Made by a program: the position numbers and the translations under genes. This document shows, piece by piece, positions 8,721 through 17,582 of a stretch of 64,000 bases of DNA. The stretch's first letter is position 1. The number at the start of each line of letters is the position of its first letter. The DNA comes from Flavobacteriaceae bacterium (lineage in GTDB: Bacteria; Bacteroidota; Bacteroidia; Flavobacteriales; Flavobacteriaceae), in the NCBI GenBank assembly GCA_014238425.1, contig JABABD010000015.1, forward strand, positions 87,678 to 151,677. The letters are read 5' to 3'. The notes beneath the pieces were generated by a model. That model was given only the letters and a program-made list of their open reading frames with translations, made no database searches and had not been told where the DNA came from.

Positions 8721-9671
8721 ATGAATATATCTGTAGTCATACCGTTGCTTAACGAAAATGACTCCTTAATAGAATTAAACCATTGGATTGCATCTGTTAT
8801 GCAGTCCAATGGTTTTTCATATGAGGTTATTTTTATTGATGATGGCAGTACAGATGATTCCTGGAAAACTATTGCATCTCTTGCAAAAAAAGATAGCCAT
8901 GTAAAAGGCATTCAATTTTCTAAGAATTTTGGAAAATCGCAAGCGTTACATGCTGGTTTCAAAGCCTCTAACGCCGATGTAATTATCACTATGGATGCAG
9001 ATCTTCAGGATAACCCAGAGGAGGTTCCAGATTTATACAAAATGATTATTGAAGAGCAATACGATCTCGTCTCTGGCTGGAAAAAGAAACGTTACGATTC
9101 GGTAATCTCTAAAAATTTACCTTCTAAACTATTCAATTGGGCAGCCAGACGCACCTCAAAAGTCAAGTTGCACGACTTTAATTGTGGATTAAAAGCTTAT
9201 AAAAATGAAGTCATAAAGAACATTGATGTACACGGAGAAATGCATCGTTACATTCCTGTTCTAGCAAAAAATGCGGGATTTAATAAAATAGGCGAAAAAG
9301 TAGTGCAACATCAAGCACGTAAATACGGAAAAACAAAATTTGGTATGGAACGATTCATAAATGGTTTTTTGGATTTGTTAACAATATGGTTTATATCTAA
9401 ATTCGGGAAACGCCCCATGCATTTCTTTGGCTCATTAGGTGTACTCATGTTTATTATAGGGTTTTGTTTTTCCCTATACCTTGGTATCGACAAGCTCTTC
9501 ATTAATCCTACTGGGCGTCTTATTACCGATCGTCCGCAGTTTTATATCGCATTAACAACCATGATTATTGGCACACTGTTCTTTGTCGCTGGTTTCCTTG
9601 GCGAGTTAGTTTTACGTTCCAAAAATGACACCAATCGTTACAATATAAAAGACGAAATCAATTTAGAATAA
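8721..9671 (+). CDS. Family 2 glycosyltransferase, DPM1/GtrB-like
   Basis: A 316-residue GT-A glycosyltransferase. The N-terminus SVVIPLLNENDSL, the FIDDGSTDDSW nucleotide site near residue 40 and the MDADLQDNPEE DxD region near residue 93 identify GT2. The C-terminus has two membrane helices (about residues 231-255 and 272-297), as in GtrB and the polyisoprenyl-phosphate glycosyltransferases. The likely reaction is transfer of a sugar from a nucleotide donor to undecaprenyl phosphate at the inner membrane; the sugar is unknown. It follows the DUF4199 gene. Confidence 0.87.
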   Translation: MNISVVIPLLNENDSLIELNHWIASVMQSNGFSYEVIFIDDGSTDDSWKTIASLAKKDSHVKGIQFSKNFGKSQALHAGFKASNADVIITMDADLQDNPEEVPDLYKMIIEEQYDLVSGWKKKRYDSVISKNLPSKLFNWAARRTSKVKLHDFNCGLKAYKNEVIKNIDVHGEMHRYIPVLAKNAGFNKIGEKVVQHQARKYGKTKFGMERFINGFLDLLTIWFISKFGKRPMHFFGSLGVLMFIIGFCFSLYLGIDKLFINPTGRLITDRPQFYIALTTMIIGTLFFVAGFLGELVLRSKNDTNRYNIKDEINLE

Positions 9672-9720
9672 CAACACTTGAATTAATGAAGTATTAAGGC
9701 TTCAAGCATTAGTAATTATG

Positions 9721-9728
9721 TAATTTTG
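9721..9728 (+). promoter_or_regulatory. Candidate -7 box for the phosphosugar mutase/ABC exporter pair
   Basis: TAATTTTG fits TAnnTTTG and ends 22 bp before the ATG at 9751. A convincing TTG at the -33 position is lacking. Confidence 0.4.
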
Positions 9729-9750
9729 CAATTCTTAAGACATACGCTTA

Positions 9751-11481
9751 ATGATATACATTGAACCAAAAATACTCAACAGAATAAATACTTGGTTAAC
9801 GCCAGCTTTTGATGTAGAGACTCAAGAATACATAAAAGATTCTATTGCTACAAACCCTAAGGAGATTCAAGAAGCTTTCTATAAAGATCTTGAATTTGGA
9901 ACAGGTGGTATGCGAGGCATCATGGGTATTGGCACTAACAGAATCAATAAATACACATTAGGCAAAAACACACAAGGGCTTTCTAATTACCTAAAAGAAA
10001 CTTTTAGTGGAGAGTATATAAAAGTTGCTATTGCATTTGACTGTAGGCATAATAGCAAAACACTCGCTAAAATTGTAGCAGATGTGTTTTCGGCCAATAA
10101 CATACAGGTTTTCTTATTTGAAGATTTAAGAACAACACCAGAGTTATCCTTTGCTGTAAAGCATCTCGATTGTCATGCTGGAATTGTTCTTACAGCTTCT
10201 CACAATCCTCCTGAATATAATGGTTACAAAGTATATTGGCAAGATGGCGGGCAATTAGTACCGCCACAAGATTCGGAAATTATTGATGAAATTAATCGTA
10301 TTGATTATTCAGACATACAATTTGTAGCTAAAAATGATTTAATTCAATATATAGGCAAAAATATTGATAATGCATTTATTGACGCTTCTGTAAAGAATGG
10401 AAGTTTCAATACGCCTTCTCATGCCAAAAATAATCTAAAAATCGTTTTTACGTCCTTGCACGGCACCTCCATTACCGCGATTCCCGAAGCTCTAAAGAGA
10501 GCAGGTTATAATAATGTACATATTGTTGAGGAGCAAGCACAACCAGATGGTGATTTCCCGACTGTTAAATCGCCTAACCCAGAAGAACCAGAAGCTCTTA
10601 AAATGGCCACTGATTTAGCAGAAGACATCAATGCTGACATTGTTATAGGAACAGATCCAGACAGTGACCGCTTAGGTATTGCAGTTCGAGATTTGAATAA
10701 CAAAATAACATTACTTAGCGGGAACCAAACTATGGTGACCATGACAGATTTTTTACTTGATCATTATAAACATGAAGGTTGTTTAACACCAACTGATTTT
10801 ATTGGGAGCACCATAGTATCAACCCCAATGATGCATGACCTTGCAGATGCCTATAATGTAGAGTGCAAAATTGGGCTGACTGGCTTTAAATGGATTGCCA
10901 AAATGATAAAAGATTTTCCGAATCAATATTTTGTTGGAGGTGGTGAGGAAAGTTATGGATACATGGTTGGTAGTTTTGTTAGAGATAAAGACGCTGTGAC
11001 TGCCACCTTATTAGCATGTGAGATAGCCGCAAAATCCAAGGCAAATGGAAGTTCATTTTATAATGAACTCATGACTTTATATATGAAGCATGGGCTCTAT
11101 AAAGAACATCTTATTTCCATCACTAAGAAAGGCATTGAAGGAGCTGAAGAAATTAAGCAAATGATGATTGATCTACGGGGAAATCCACTTAAAGAGATTA
11201 ACGGATCCAAGGTGTCTTTGCTTGAAGATTATCAATCCTCAATCGCCAAGAACATGATCACTGGAGAAAAAAAAAACATAGACATTCCTAAGTCCAATGT
11301 ACTTATATATTACACTGCAGATGGAAGCAAAATTGCAATGCGTCCTAGTGGTACAGAACCTAAGATCAAGTTTTATTTTAGTGTGAAAATGGATTTAACA
11401 TCCATATCTAACTATGACAAAACAGCAGATATTCTCGATACTAAAATAAAAGGCATAATAAATGCTTTGAACCTGGACTAA
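9751..11481 (+). CDS. Phosphoglucomutase/phosphomannomutase family phosphosugar mutase
   Basis: A 576-residue alpha-D-phosphohexomutase that interconverts sugar 1- and 6-phosphates. The catalytic phosphoserine is Ser150 in [11 protein letters not shown]. The magnesium loop is DPDSDRLG near residue 305, the sugar-binding loop is GGGEESYGY near residue 400, and the phosphate-binding loop is [12 protein letters not shown] near residue 535. All four active-site loops are intact. The length fits the PgcA-type phosphoglucomutases of Firmicutes and Bacteroidetes. The stop codon overlaps the start of the ABC exporter gene by one base, so the two are translationally coupled. Confidence 0.93.
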   Translation: MIYIEPKILNRINTWLTPAFDVETQEYIKDSIATNPKEIQEAFYKDLEFGTGGMRGIMGIGTNRINKYTLGKNTQGLSNYLKETFSGEYIKVAIAFDCRHNSKTLAKIVADVFSANNIQVFLFEDLRTTPELSFAVKHLDCHAGIVLTASHNPPEYNGYKVYWQDGGQLVPPQDSEIIDEINRIDYSDIQFVAKNDLIQYIGKNIDNAFIDASVKNGSFNTPSHAKNNLKIVFTSLHGTSITAIPEALKRAGYNNVHIVEEQAQPDGDFPTVKSPNPEEPEALKMATDLAEDINADIVIGTDPDSDRLGIAVRDLNNKITLLSGNQTMVTMTDFLLDHYKHEGCLTPTDFIGSTIVSTPMMHDLADAYNVECKIGLTGFKWIAKMIKDFPNQYFVGGGEESYGYMVGSFVRDKDAVTATLLACEIAAKSKANGSSFYNELMTLYMKHGLYKEHLISITKKGIEGAEEIKQMMIDLRGNPLKEINGSKVSLLEDYQSSIAKNMITGEKKNIDIPKSNVLIYYTADGSKIAMRPSGTEPKIKFYFSVKMDLTSISNYDKTADILDTKIKGIINALNLD

Positions 11482-13316
11482 TGACATATTTCAAGAAAAT
11501 ACTTCGTTTTGCTAGACCATATAAAAGCTATGCTATACTTAATATAATATCTAACATTTTCTATGCGCTGTTTGGCACATTGTCAATGATTTCCTTATTC
11601 CCTATGTTAAAGGTATTATTCAATAAAACTACGCCTGTACATAATGAACCAGTTTGGAAAGGTTTTAGGAATATAACAAGTTATGGTGAAGAGTATTTGA
11701 ACTTCTTTGTTACTCAAAAAAAGGCAGAAGGTGTTGATGATGTATTGATCTTCATGGTTATTTTGGTTATCACGACTTTTTTACTAAAAAATCTATTCAG
11801 CTATTTGGCGATGTACTTTATTACATTCTTAAGGAATGGCGTGTTAAAAGACTTGCGCAATGAGCTATATCAAAAAACAATGGAACTTCCAATATCGTAT
11901 TATTCTGAAAAAAGAAAGGGTGATACTATAGCAAGAATTACGTCTGATGTATTAGAAATCCAACATTCATTCCTCTCAATATTAGAATTAATTGTAAGAG
12001 AGCCATTAATGATTATTTTCACTATTACTGCTATGTTCCTTATTAGCGCTAAACTTACAGTGTTTGTGTTTATTTTCATCCCTGTTTCTGGATTCTTAAT
12101 CTCCTTAATTGGTAAGTCCCTAAAACGAAAATCGGATAAGGTTCAAAAAGAACAAGGTTATTTCTTGTCTATTCTAGAAGAAACTCTTGGTGGATTAAAA
12201 GTCATTAAAGGATTCAATGCAGAAAAAATATTTGGCAATAAATTTAAAGAATCCACTCAACGTTTTTATAATTTTTCGAACAGCCTATTGAATAGACAAA
12301 ATCTAGCTGGACCTACCAGTGAGTTTTTAGGTATTTCTGTTATTGCAATATTACTTTGGTATGGTGGACAAATGGTTCTTAATCCTGAAACACCTGAAAA
12401 TGCACTTGACGCAGGGTTGTTTATTGTTTATATGGGGCTAGCTTATAATATACTTACACCTGCAAAAGCTATCAGCAAAGCTAGCTATAGTGTTAAAAAA
12501 GGAAATGCCGCCGCAGAACGAGTTTTAGAAATCATAGAGACAAAAAGCCCTATAGAGGATGCACCTGATGCGATTTCTAAAGTTGACTTTACATCTGGAA
12601 TCAATCTAAAGAATATCACCTTTAAATATGAAGATGATGTTGTTCTTGATGATTTTTCTATGATTGTTGACAAAGGCAAAACAGTGGCACTTGTAGGACA
12701 ATCTGGTAGTGGTAAATCCACCATTGCCAATCTAGTAACAAGATTTTATGATGTTAATAATGGTTCTATAGAAATAGATGGTATCAATATTAAGGATATG
12801 ACCAAGTATTCGTTACGAGATTTAATGGGGTTGGTCACTCAAGATTCTATTTTATTTAACGATACGGTAAAAAACAATATATTACTGGGCAACATAAATG
12901 CAAAAGAAGAAGAGGTTATTGAAGCCTTGAAAATTGCTAATGCCTGGGAATTTGTTAAAGAGTTACCCAAAGGCATAGAAACTAATATAGGTGATAGTGG
13001 CAATAAACTTTCTGGAGGTCAGAAGCAGCGTCTAAGCATTGCTAGAGCTGTACTTAAAAACCCTCCTATTATGATTCTTGACGAAGCTACTTCAGCACTA
13101 GATACCGAAAGCGAGCGTTTAGTACAAGATGCCTTAGACAATATGATGAAGAATAGAACATCTATTGTGATAGCCCACAGGTTGTCAACTATTCAAAAAG
13201 CTGATACTATTATTGTACTTCAAAAAGGAAAAATTGTTGAGCAAGGTAATCATGAAGATCTCATAAAAAAACAAGGTATGTATAACAAACTTGTTGAGAT
13301 GCAGTCTATTCAATAG
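11481..13316 (+). CDS. ABC exporter, fused permease and ATPase (MsbA-like)
   Basis: A 611-residue half-transporter of the lipid/multidrug exporter class. The N-terminal membrane domain has six helices in about residues 15-345. The ATPase domain follows, with Walker A GQSGSGKST near residue 410, signature LSGGQKQRLSIARA near residue 512, Walker B IMILDEATSALD and the H-loop IAHRLST. It acts as a homodimer in the inner membrane, and candidate substrates are lipid A precursors or lipid-linked sugars. It shares one base with the mutase gene and ends in a strong terminator. Confidence 0.9.
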   Translation: MTYFKKILRFARPYKSYAILNIISNIFYALFGTLSMISLFPMLKVLFNKTTPVHNEPVWKGFRNITSYGEEYLNFFVTQKKAEGVDDVLIFMVILVITTFLLKNLFSYLAMYFITFLRNGVLKDLRNELYQKTMELPISYYSEKRKGDTIARITSDVLEIQHSFLSILELIVREPLMIIFTITAMFLISAKLTVFVFIFIPVSGFLISLIGKSLKRKSDKVQKEQGYFLSILEETLGGLKVIKGFNAEKIFGNKFKESTQRFYNFSNSLLNRQNLAGPTSEFLGISVIAILLWYGGQMVLNPETPENALDAGLFIVYMGLAYNILTPAKAISKASYSVKKGNAAAERVLEIIETKSPIEDAPDAISKVDFTSGINLKNITFKYEDDVVLDDFSMIVDKGKTVALVGQSGSGKSTIANLVTRFYDVNNGSIEIDGINIKDMTKYSLRDLMGLVTQDSILFNDTVKNNILLGNINAKEEEVIEALKIANAWEFVKELPKGIETNIGDSGNKLSGGQKQRLSIARAVLKNPPIMILDEATSALDTESERLVQDALDNMMKNRTSIVIAHRLSTIQKADTIIVLQKGKIVEQGNHEDLIKKQGMYNKLVEMQSIQ

Positions 13317-13340
13317 GAACTATATAAATCAATCGGAAAT

Positions 13341-13376
13341 AAAAAAAGGATGAGATTACTCTCATCCTTTTCTTTT
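13341..13376 (+). terminator. Intrinsic terminator of the mutase/exporter operon
   Basis: An 11-bp perfect stem (13345-13355 with 13360-13370) with a TTAC loop is followed by a T-rich tract. It lies 25 bp after the exporter stop codon. Confidence 0.88.
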
Positions 13377-13850
13377 GCATTACCAGAGACTTGGGGAAAC
13401 TGATAAGGCATGTAGGTTAAGGATTGTAAACATAGGACAAATACTTCAGTTATACAAGAAAAATATGTATTTCAACTGATTAAAAATGCATTTCATCGAT
13501 GTTTTTTATTTCAAATACCTGATTATAAGTCAATTATATTTTACTTTATATAAACAAAAAAAGGGTAGGAAAAAATCCTACCCTTCAAACTAGCTCTATT
13601 AAATAAAGGGGATAATAGAACAGCATAATCAACTGCAAAGCGAAAGTATGTTTTCAAAGGATAATCGTCATTATAAGCAATATTTTTAAAAATAAAATTA
13701 TCGTTGAAAAGTAAATAATAACGATTAAATACTATTTTGTAGGTTTTTAACTACATTTAAATGCTATTTTTGAAAAAAAAAATAAAATTTCTTTAGCTGA
13801 TTAAACTTTCACTAATTTGAGATGTCTAAAGATTAAACAACCTACAATTA
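13377..13850. other. Long non-coding stretch before the first ECF sigma gene
   Basis: About 470 bp, strongly AT-rich, contain no credible coding frame on either strand. The notable content is a second hairpin (13561-13585) whose T-tract lies on the minus-strand side, and an inverted repeat TGTAG-N9-CTACA near 13737-13755. The minus-strand orientation of the hairpin implies a small minus-strand transcript from within this gap. Confidence 0.5.
13552..13588 (-). terminator. Minus-strand intrinsic terminator without an annotated gene
   Basis: A 10-bp perfect stem (13561-13570 with 13576-13585) is flanked on its left by an A-run, which reads as a T-tract on the minus strand. There is no T-tract on the plus-strand side. 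No minus-strand coding gene lies within 2 kb to the right, so a small RNA is the simplest source. Confidence 0.6.
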
Positions 13851-14393
13851 GTGATTGACGAAAAGCAACTTATCGCTCAACTTACAAACCCTGCTTCACG
13901 AGAACAAGGCTTTAGAGAATTGATGTCTCAATACAAAGAACGCCTGTATTGGCATATACGTAAGATCGTGATTTCTCATGATGATGCTGATGATGTATTA
14001 CAAAATACTTTTATAAAAGTTTATAGGAATATTGATACCTTTAAAGGAGATAGTAAATTATATTCTTGGATGTACCGCATCGCTACCAATGAATCGATAA
14101 CGCATCTAAACAAAAATGCGAAACGGGCGAATATAACTAGTGAAGAGCTGAAAGAACAAGCCATTAATAATTTAGAATCAGATGTTTATTTCGAAGGCAA
14201 CGAGATACAGATAAAATTACAAAAAGCCATATCGCGTTTACCAGAGAAACAACAATTGGTGTTTAATATGAAATATTTTGATGACTTAAAATATAAAGAA
14301 ATGTCCAATATATTAGAAACTAGTGAAGGAGCGCTTAAAGCGTCCTACCACATAGCCGTGAAAAAGATAGAAGCATATTTAACAACAGGTTAA
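13851..14393 (+). CDS. ECF RNA polymerase sigma factor (module 1)
   Basis: A 180-residue extracytoplasmic-function sigma factor. Region 2 carries DDADDVLQNTFIKVYRNIDTFKGDSKLYSWMYRIATNESI near residues 42-83, and region 4 carries LPEKQQLVFNMKYFDDLKYKEMSNILETSEGALKASYHIAVKKI near residues 125-170. The start is GTG at 13851: no ATG precedes region 2 in frame, and the N-terminus (IDEKQLIAQLTNPASREQGF) matches what is usual in this flavobacterial subfamily. It heads a three-gene unit with a repeat-bearing membrane protein and a Spy-like protein. Confidence 0.9.
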   Translation: MIDEKQLIAQLTNPASREQGFRELMSQYKERLYWHIRKIVISHDDADDVLQNTFIKVYRNIDTFKGDSKLYSWMYRIATNESITHLNKNAKRANITSEELKEQAINNLESDVYFEGNEIQIKLQKAISRLPEKQQLVFNMKYFDDLKYKEMSNILETSEGALKASYHIAVKKIEAYLTTG

Positions 14394-14425
14394 ACCTTTT
14401 GACTGTATTTTAGTCAAAGACATAA

Positions 14426-15034
14426 ATGAAGAACAAGAAGTTACATAGCATCAAGAAACCTGGATTTAAGACTCCAGACGCCTACTTTGAATCGATAGAG
14501 GATCGTGTCTTTGATAAGCTCAAAGAAGATCATCCTCTTGAAGACATTCAAGAGACTGGTTATGTTGCACCTAGTTCTTATTTCGAATCCTTAGAAAATC
14601 GTATTATCAGTAAGCTCGATAACACTATAGATTTAGATGAGATAAAAAATACGGGATTCAAGACACCAGACAATTACTTCGAAAATATTGAAGATACTAT
14701 ATTGACAACCCTAGAAGATGAAAAAATCGTCAAAGTCATTCCATTATTTTCACGAAGAAATTTCCTATATATATCAGGTATTGCCGCCGCTATCTTAATT
14801 ATGTTTAGCGTTTTCAATCGACAGGATAATTTTGGGATTGACTCCTTGGACCTGGAAGTTGTTGAGGCGTATTTAGAAGAACAAAACCTTGATACTTATG
14901 ATATCGCATCGCTTTTGACTGAAGAAGATTTGTCCGAAGATGATTTTGGTATCATTAATGATAATTTTAGTGAAGAGTCTCTTGAAGATTACCTAATAGA
15001 CAATGCCAATTTAGAAGACATTATAGAACAATAA
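14426..15034 (+). CDS. Single-span membrane protein with three 32-residue repeats; candidate anti-sigma partner
   Basis: A 202-residue protein that I do not recognise as a named family. Its cytoplasmic N-terminal half holds three copies of a unit beginning G-F/Y-x-x-P-x-x-Y-F-E, at residues 13, 45 and 77, spaced exactly 32 residues. Each unit is followed by an amphipathic helix (roughly S/N-I/L-E-x-R/T-I-x-x-x-L). A membrane helix follows at about 112-130, then a strongly acidic C-terminal tail. Position directly after an ECF sigma gene and the topology suggest an anti-sigma role, possibly with the repeats contacting the sigma factor; this is inference. The next gene starts 1 bp after its stop. 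Confidence 0.7.
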   Translation: MKNKKLHSIKKPGFKTPDAYFESIEDRVFDKLKEDHPLEDIQETGYVAPSSYFESLENRIISKLDNTIDLDEIKNTGFKTPDNYFENIEDTILTTLEDEKIVKVIPLFSRRNFLYISGIAAAILIMFSVFNRQDNFGIDSLDLEVVEAYLEEQNLDTYDIASLLTEEDLSEDDFGIINDNFSEESLEDYLIDNANLEDIIEQ

Positions 15035-15035
15035 A

Positions 15036-15491
15036 ATGAAAAAATTAATTATCCCTATACTATCATTGCTTTTAAGCCTACCTGTTTGGTCGCAACAACC
15101 AAATGGTGAACGCATTAAGGCCATGAAAGTAGCACATATTACTAAGAAGCTAGACTTAAGTTCTAAGGAAGCTCAGCAATTCTGGCCTATTTATAATGCC
15201 TTTGACAAAAAAACAACTAAGCTTCGCAATACTGATTTAAGAAATCTAAAGAAAGATATAAGACTTACTGCAGGTAATTTATCTGATGCTCAGGCAGAAA
15301 AACTATTAAATCGTTTAATGACCCTTGAAAATGATTTACATAAGACTAGAGTGACACTAGTAAATGATTTAAAGAAAGTCATCTCTGCAGAAAAAATCAT
15401 AAGATTAAAAGCAGCTGAAGACGAATTCAATAAAATATTGCTGAAAAGACTAAAAGAAATGCGACAACGACGTCAGCAACGAAAAAACTAA
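15036..15491 (+). CDS. Spy/CpxP-like periplasmic sensor protein of ECF module 1
   Basis: A 151-residue secreted helical protein. The signal peptide (about residues 1-19) ends at VWSQ. The mature part is almost wholly charged helix with a KKLDLSSKEAQQFWPIYNAFD segment and a very basic tail (LKEMRQRRQQRKN). This resembles the LTxxQ-type Spy/CpxP fold that senses periplasmic or metal stress, and similar flavobacterial genes next to ECF sigma factors are labelled sensor of ECF-type sigma factor. It is the last gene of the three-gene module. Confidence 0.75.
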   Translation: MKKLIIPILSLLLSLPVWSQQPNGERIKAMKVAHITKKLDLSSKEAQQFWPIYNAFDKKTTKLRNTDLRNLKKDIRLTAGNLSDAQAEKLLNRLMTLENDLHKTRVTLVNDLKKVISAEKIIRLKAAEDEFNKILLKRLKEMRQRRQQRKN

Positions 15492-15508
15492 GATAAATAA
15501 ACAAATAC

Positions 15509-15580
15509 TTGTCACATCGAGCATTACCGATAGCAAAATACATTTTGCTAGAAGGTAGCTAACGAAGTTAGTCGAGATAT
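15509..15580. repeat. Composite palindromic repeat in an intergenic space
   Basis: The outer pieces CATCGAGC and GTCGAGAT resemble the ends of the dispersed flavobacterial palindrome also seen inside purL. Between them lies a hairpin (TAGCAAAAT-AC-ATTTTGCTA, 15531-15550) and a shorter one (CTAAC-GAA-GTTAG). It sits between two convergent genes and may also slow transcription. Confidence 0.4.
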
Positions 15581-15595
15581 CTGTAGTTTCGATTA

Positions 15596-16669
15596 CTACC
15601 TAAAAGTTAGTTTAGATATCCTTCCTTTCCCAGCAGCATAAGCGACACTATCGTTTAAGAAACGGATTGTATAAAACCCCTCGTCACTCAAGTGTTTCCA
15701 GCTATAACCTCCATCACTAGAATAATCGATACCCTTAAAACCAACAGCCACTAACTCCTTCCCTGCTCTATTTGGGATGTATTGAACGCAACTCCTGTAA
15801 CCAGGTTCTTGTCCTTGAGCAACTAACTGCCAAGTCTTTCCACCATCTTTTGTCAGTATTTTATTAGCAGTATTGTCATCTGGTTTGGTATAATCACCAC
15901 CTATGGCAAAACCATTAAGTTCATCGTAAAAATCAATAGAATACATGCCTGTTGTTTCTAATCCCTGTATGATCGGTGTTTCAAAAACCTCCCAAGTCTT
16001 ACCCTTATCTGGGGAATATAATATTCTACTCGCCTTGCCTCCTGTGGCTACCCATGTTTTATTTCCAATGATAGCAATGTTGGTATCGCTCGCCGCAAAC
16101 GCTGCTTCACCATCTTTAGCTTTTGGTAACTCATCACATGGGAGTTTTTTCCAAGCATTACCACCATCACGGGTAATAATAATACTCATACAATCATCTG
16201 TTGGATCTCCAATGGCAATGCCTTCTTGGTCATTCCAGAAATCCATGGAATCGTAAAATGCTTTTTCATGGTTTTCTTTATAAACTATATCATTTACTCC
16301 TTTATTTTCTCTCACAATTACCGAAGGATTCCCTATCGAAATTGAAAAAACAGATTCATTTGCAAATGCAATAGCCCTAAAATTTAATTCTGTAGAATCG
16401 TTTTTATAAGGTTTAACCGAATTATAAAAAATTTCATTTATATTACCTATAGTGCTGTTATAATTCAATTTAATAGGTCCAATCACACCCTTTGATGTTG
16501 CATACACTGAAGCGTATTCACTAGTTATCTCCAAAGCCCTAACATTCAATAAAGAATCCTGTAAAAGCGTTTCAATTTCAATTCCAGCTATATTTCTAGG
16601 CTCAAAAGGTGTCGAATTTTTGCAGGATAACATGGAAACAAAAAGAGTAATAACAAACAACTTTTTCAT
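15596..16669 (-). CDS. BNR/YVTN beta-propeller lipoprotein (Ycf48-like)
   Basis: A 357-residue lipoprotein with lipobox MLSC at Cys16 and a seven-bladed BNR-type propeller. Asp-box repeats are visible as ITRDGGNAWKKL, YSPDKGKTWEVF, LTKDGGKTWQLV and YSSDGGYSWKHL. Homologues are often labelled oxidoreductase without support; the sequence shows a propeller and no redox cofactor motif. Related Ycf48-like proteins act as assembly factors or bind glycans, but no role is established here. It is a single gene, bounded upstream by two terminators. Confidence 0.75.
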   Translation of the reverse strand: MKKLFVITLFVSMLSCKNSTPFEPRNIAGIEIETLLQDSLLNVRALEITSEYASVYATSKGVIGPIKLNYNSTIGNINEIFYNSVKPYKNDSTELNFRAIAFANESVFSISIGNPSVIVRENKGVNDIVYKENHEKAFYDSMDFWNDQEGIAIGDPTDDCMSIIITRDGGNAWKKLPCDELPKAKDGEAAFAASDTNIAIIGNKTWVATGGKASRILYSPDKGKTWEVFETPIIQGLETTGMYSIDFYDELNGFAIGGDYTKPDDNTANKILTKDGGKTWQLVAQGQEPGYRSCVQYIPNRAGKELVAVGFKGIDYSSDGGYSWKHLSDEGFYTIRFLNDSVAYAAGKGRISKLTFR

Positions 16670-16686
16670 GGTTATGTATTTTCTAT

Positions 16687-16725
16687 AAAAATAGAAAAAG
16701 CTTCGCTAATACAAGCGAAGCTTTT
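16687..16725. terminator. Intrinsic terminator, strong hairpin
   Basis: A 12-bp stem (16696-16707 with 16714-16725) with a 6-nt loop. On the minus strand it is followed by a T-rich tract. It insulates the BNR gene from upstream minus-strand transcription. Confidence 0.75.
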
Positions 16726-16856
16726 ATAGACATTATAAAAATATGAACTTAAACTAAAAACTATGAAATAATGTCTACCACTATAAATCAATCATTATTT
16801 TAGATGCTTATATATTTTAGATGTGATAGTTTGCAAAAACTTGTGGTGTTTTCGTT

Positions 16857-16891
16857 AAAAAAAGCAAAAACTTCGTAAAAATTCACGAAGT
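16857..16891 (-). terminator. Intrinsic terminator of the sulfatase-to-SCO operon
   Basis: A 7-bp stem (16870-16876 with 16885-16891) is followed on the minus strand by a T-rich tract. It lies about 30 bp after the SCO stop codon. Confidence 0.75.
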
Positions 16892-16923
16892 CCTTACCAC
16901 TAAAACAAATATGATCTATCGAG

Positions 16924-17580
16924 TTAAATTTCTTTTTTTAAGATTTCAATATGCCGTATCAAGCGTTTTATATCTAATTCTATTGTACCATTATACACAC
17001 CTCTTATATGACCTTCTTTATCAACTAGGACAAAATTTTCTGTATGTATAAAGTCACTCTCATCTTGAGTTTTTACAAAATCTTCATCTGCAAAATAACC
17101 ATTCCTCGCGATGCTATAAAGCTCATCTCTATCACCAGTGACTAAATTCCATTTTTTGGAATTTATGTTATTAATTATCTCGTATTCTTTCAATTTTTTA
17201 ACGTCATCAACCCATGGCATCACTGAATGAGATAATAGCATGATATTCTTATCACTGTGATAAGTTTCTTGTAATATGTTCATGTTTTTAGTTAACTTCG
17301 GACATATTCCAGGGCAAGTGGTAAAAAAGAAGTCCGCCACATAAATCTTACCTCTGTATGTTTCATTGGTTATAGGTTCACCATTTTGATTGAGAAATGA
17401 AAACTCGGGAATTTTATGAGTTCCTTTATTCCATTCTGGTGTAAATTCCGCTGAATTAAAATAAGGTAACTCAGTTACCTCTTCTTGTACTTCAGTAACC
17501 TTGATCGTACTGGTTTTACCTTCTTTGCATGACAACTGAAAGAAGACAATGACTAGACAAATTATTTTGAACATTCTCAT
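16924..17580 (-). CDS. SCO1/SenC family copper-chaperone lipoprotein
   Basis: A 218-residue thioredoxin-fold lipoprotein. Lipobox QLSC at Cys18 anchors it. The copper site is complete, with Cys89 and Cys93 in TTCPGICPKL and His179 in DFIHTENFVLVDKEG. SCO proteins deliver copper to the CuA centre of cytochrome oxidase or act as thiol reductants. No oxidase genes are nearby. It is the last of a tight minus-strand set with a MORN-type lipoprotein (2-bp gap) and a YHYH protein, which suggests a shared envelope or metal function. Confidence 0.9.
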   Translation of the reverse strand: MRMFKIICLVIVFFQLSCKEGKTSTIKVTEVQEEVTELPYFNSAEFTPEWNKGTHKIPEFSFLNQNGEPITNETYRGKIYVADFFFTTCPGICPKLTKNMNILQETYHSDKNIMLLSHSVMPWVDDVKKLKEYEIINNINSKKWNLVTGDRDELYSIARNGYFADEDFVKTQDESDFIHTENFVLVDKEGHIRGVYNGTIELDIKRLIRHIEILKKEI

Positions 17581-17582
17581 AC

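Noticed and set aside
15596..16669. BNR lipoprotein as an oxidoreductase
   Set aside because: No cofactor-binding motif is visible; Asp-box propeller repeats explain the sequence.
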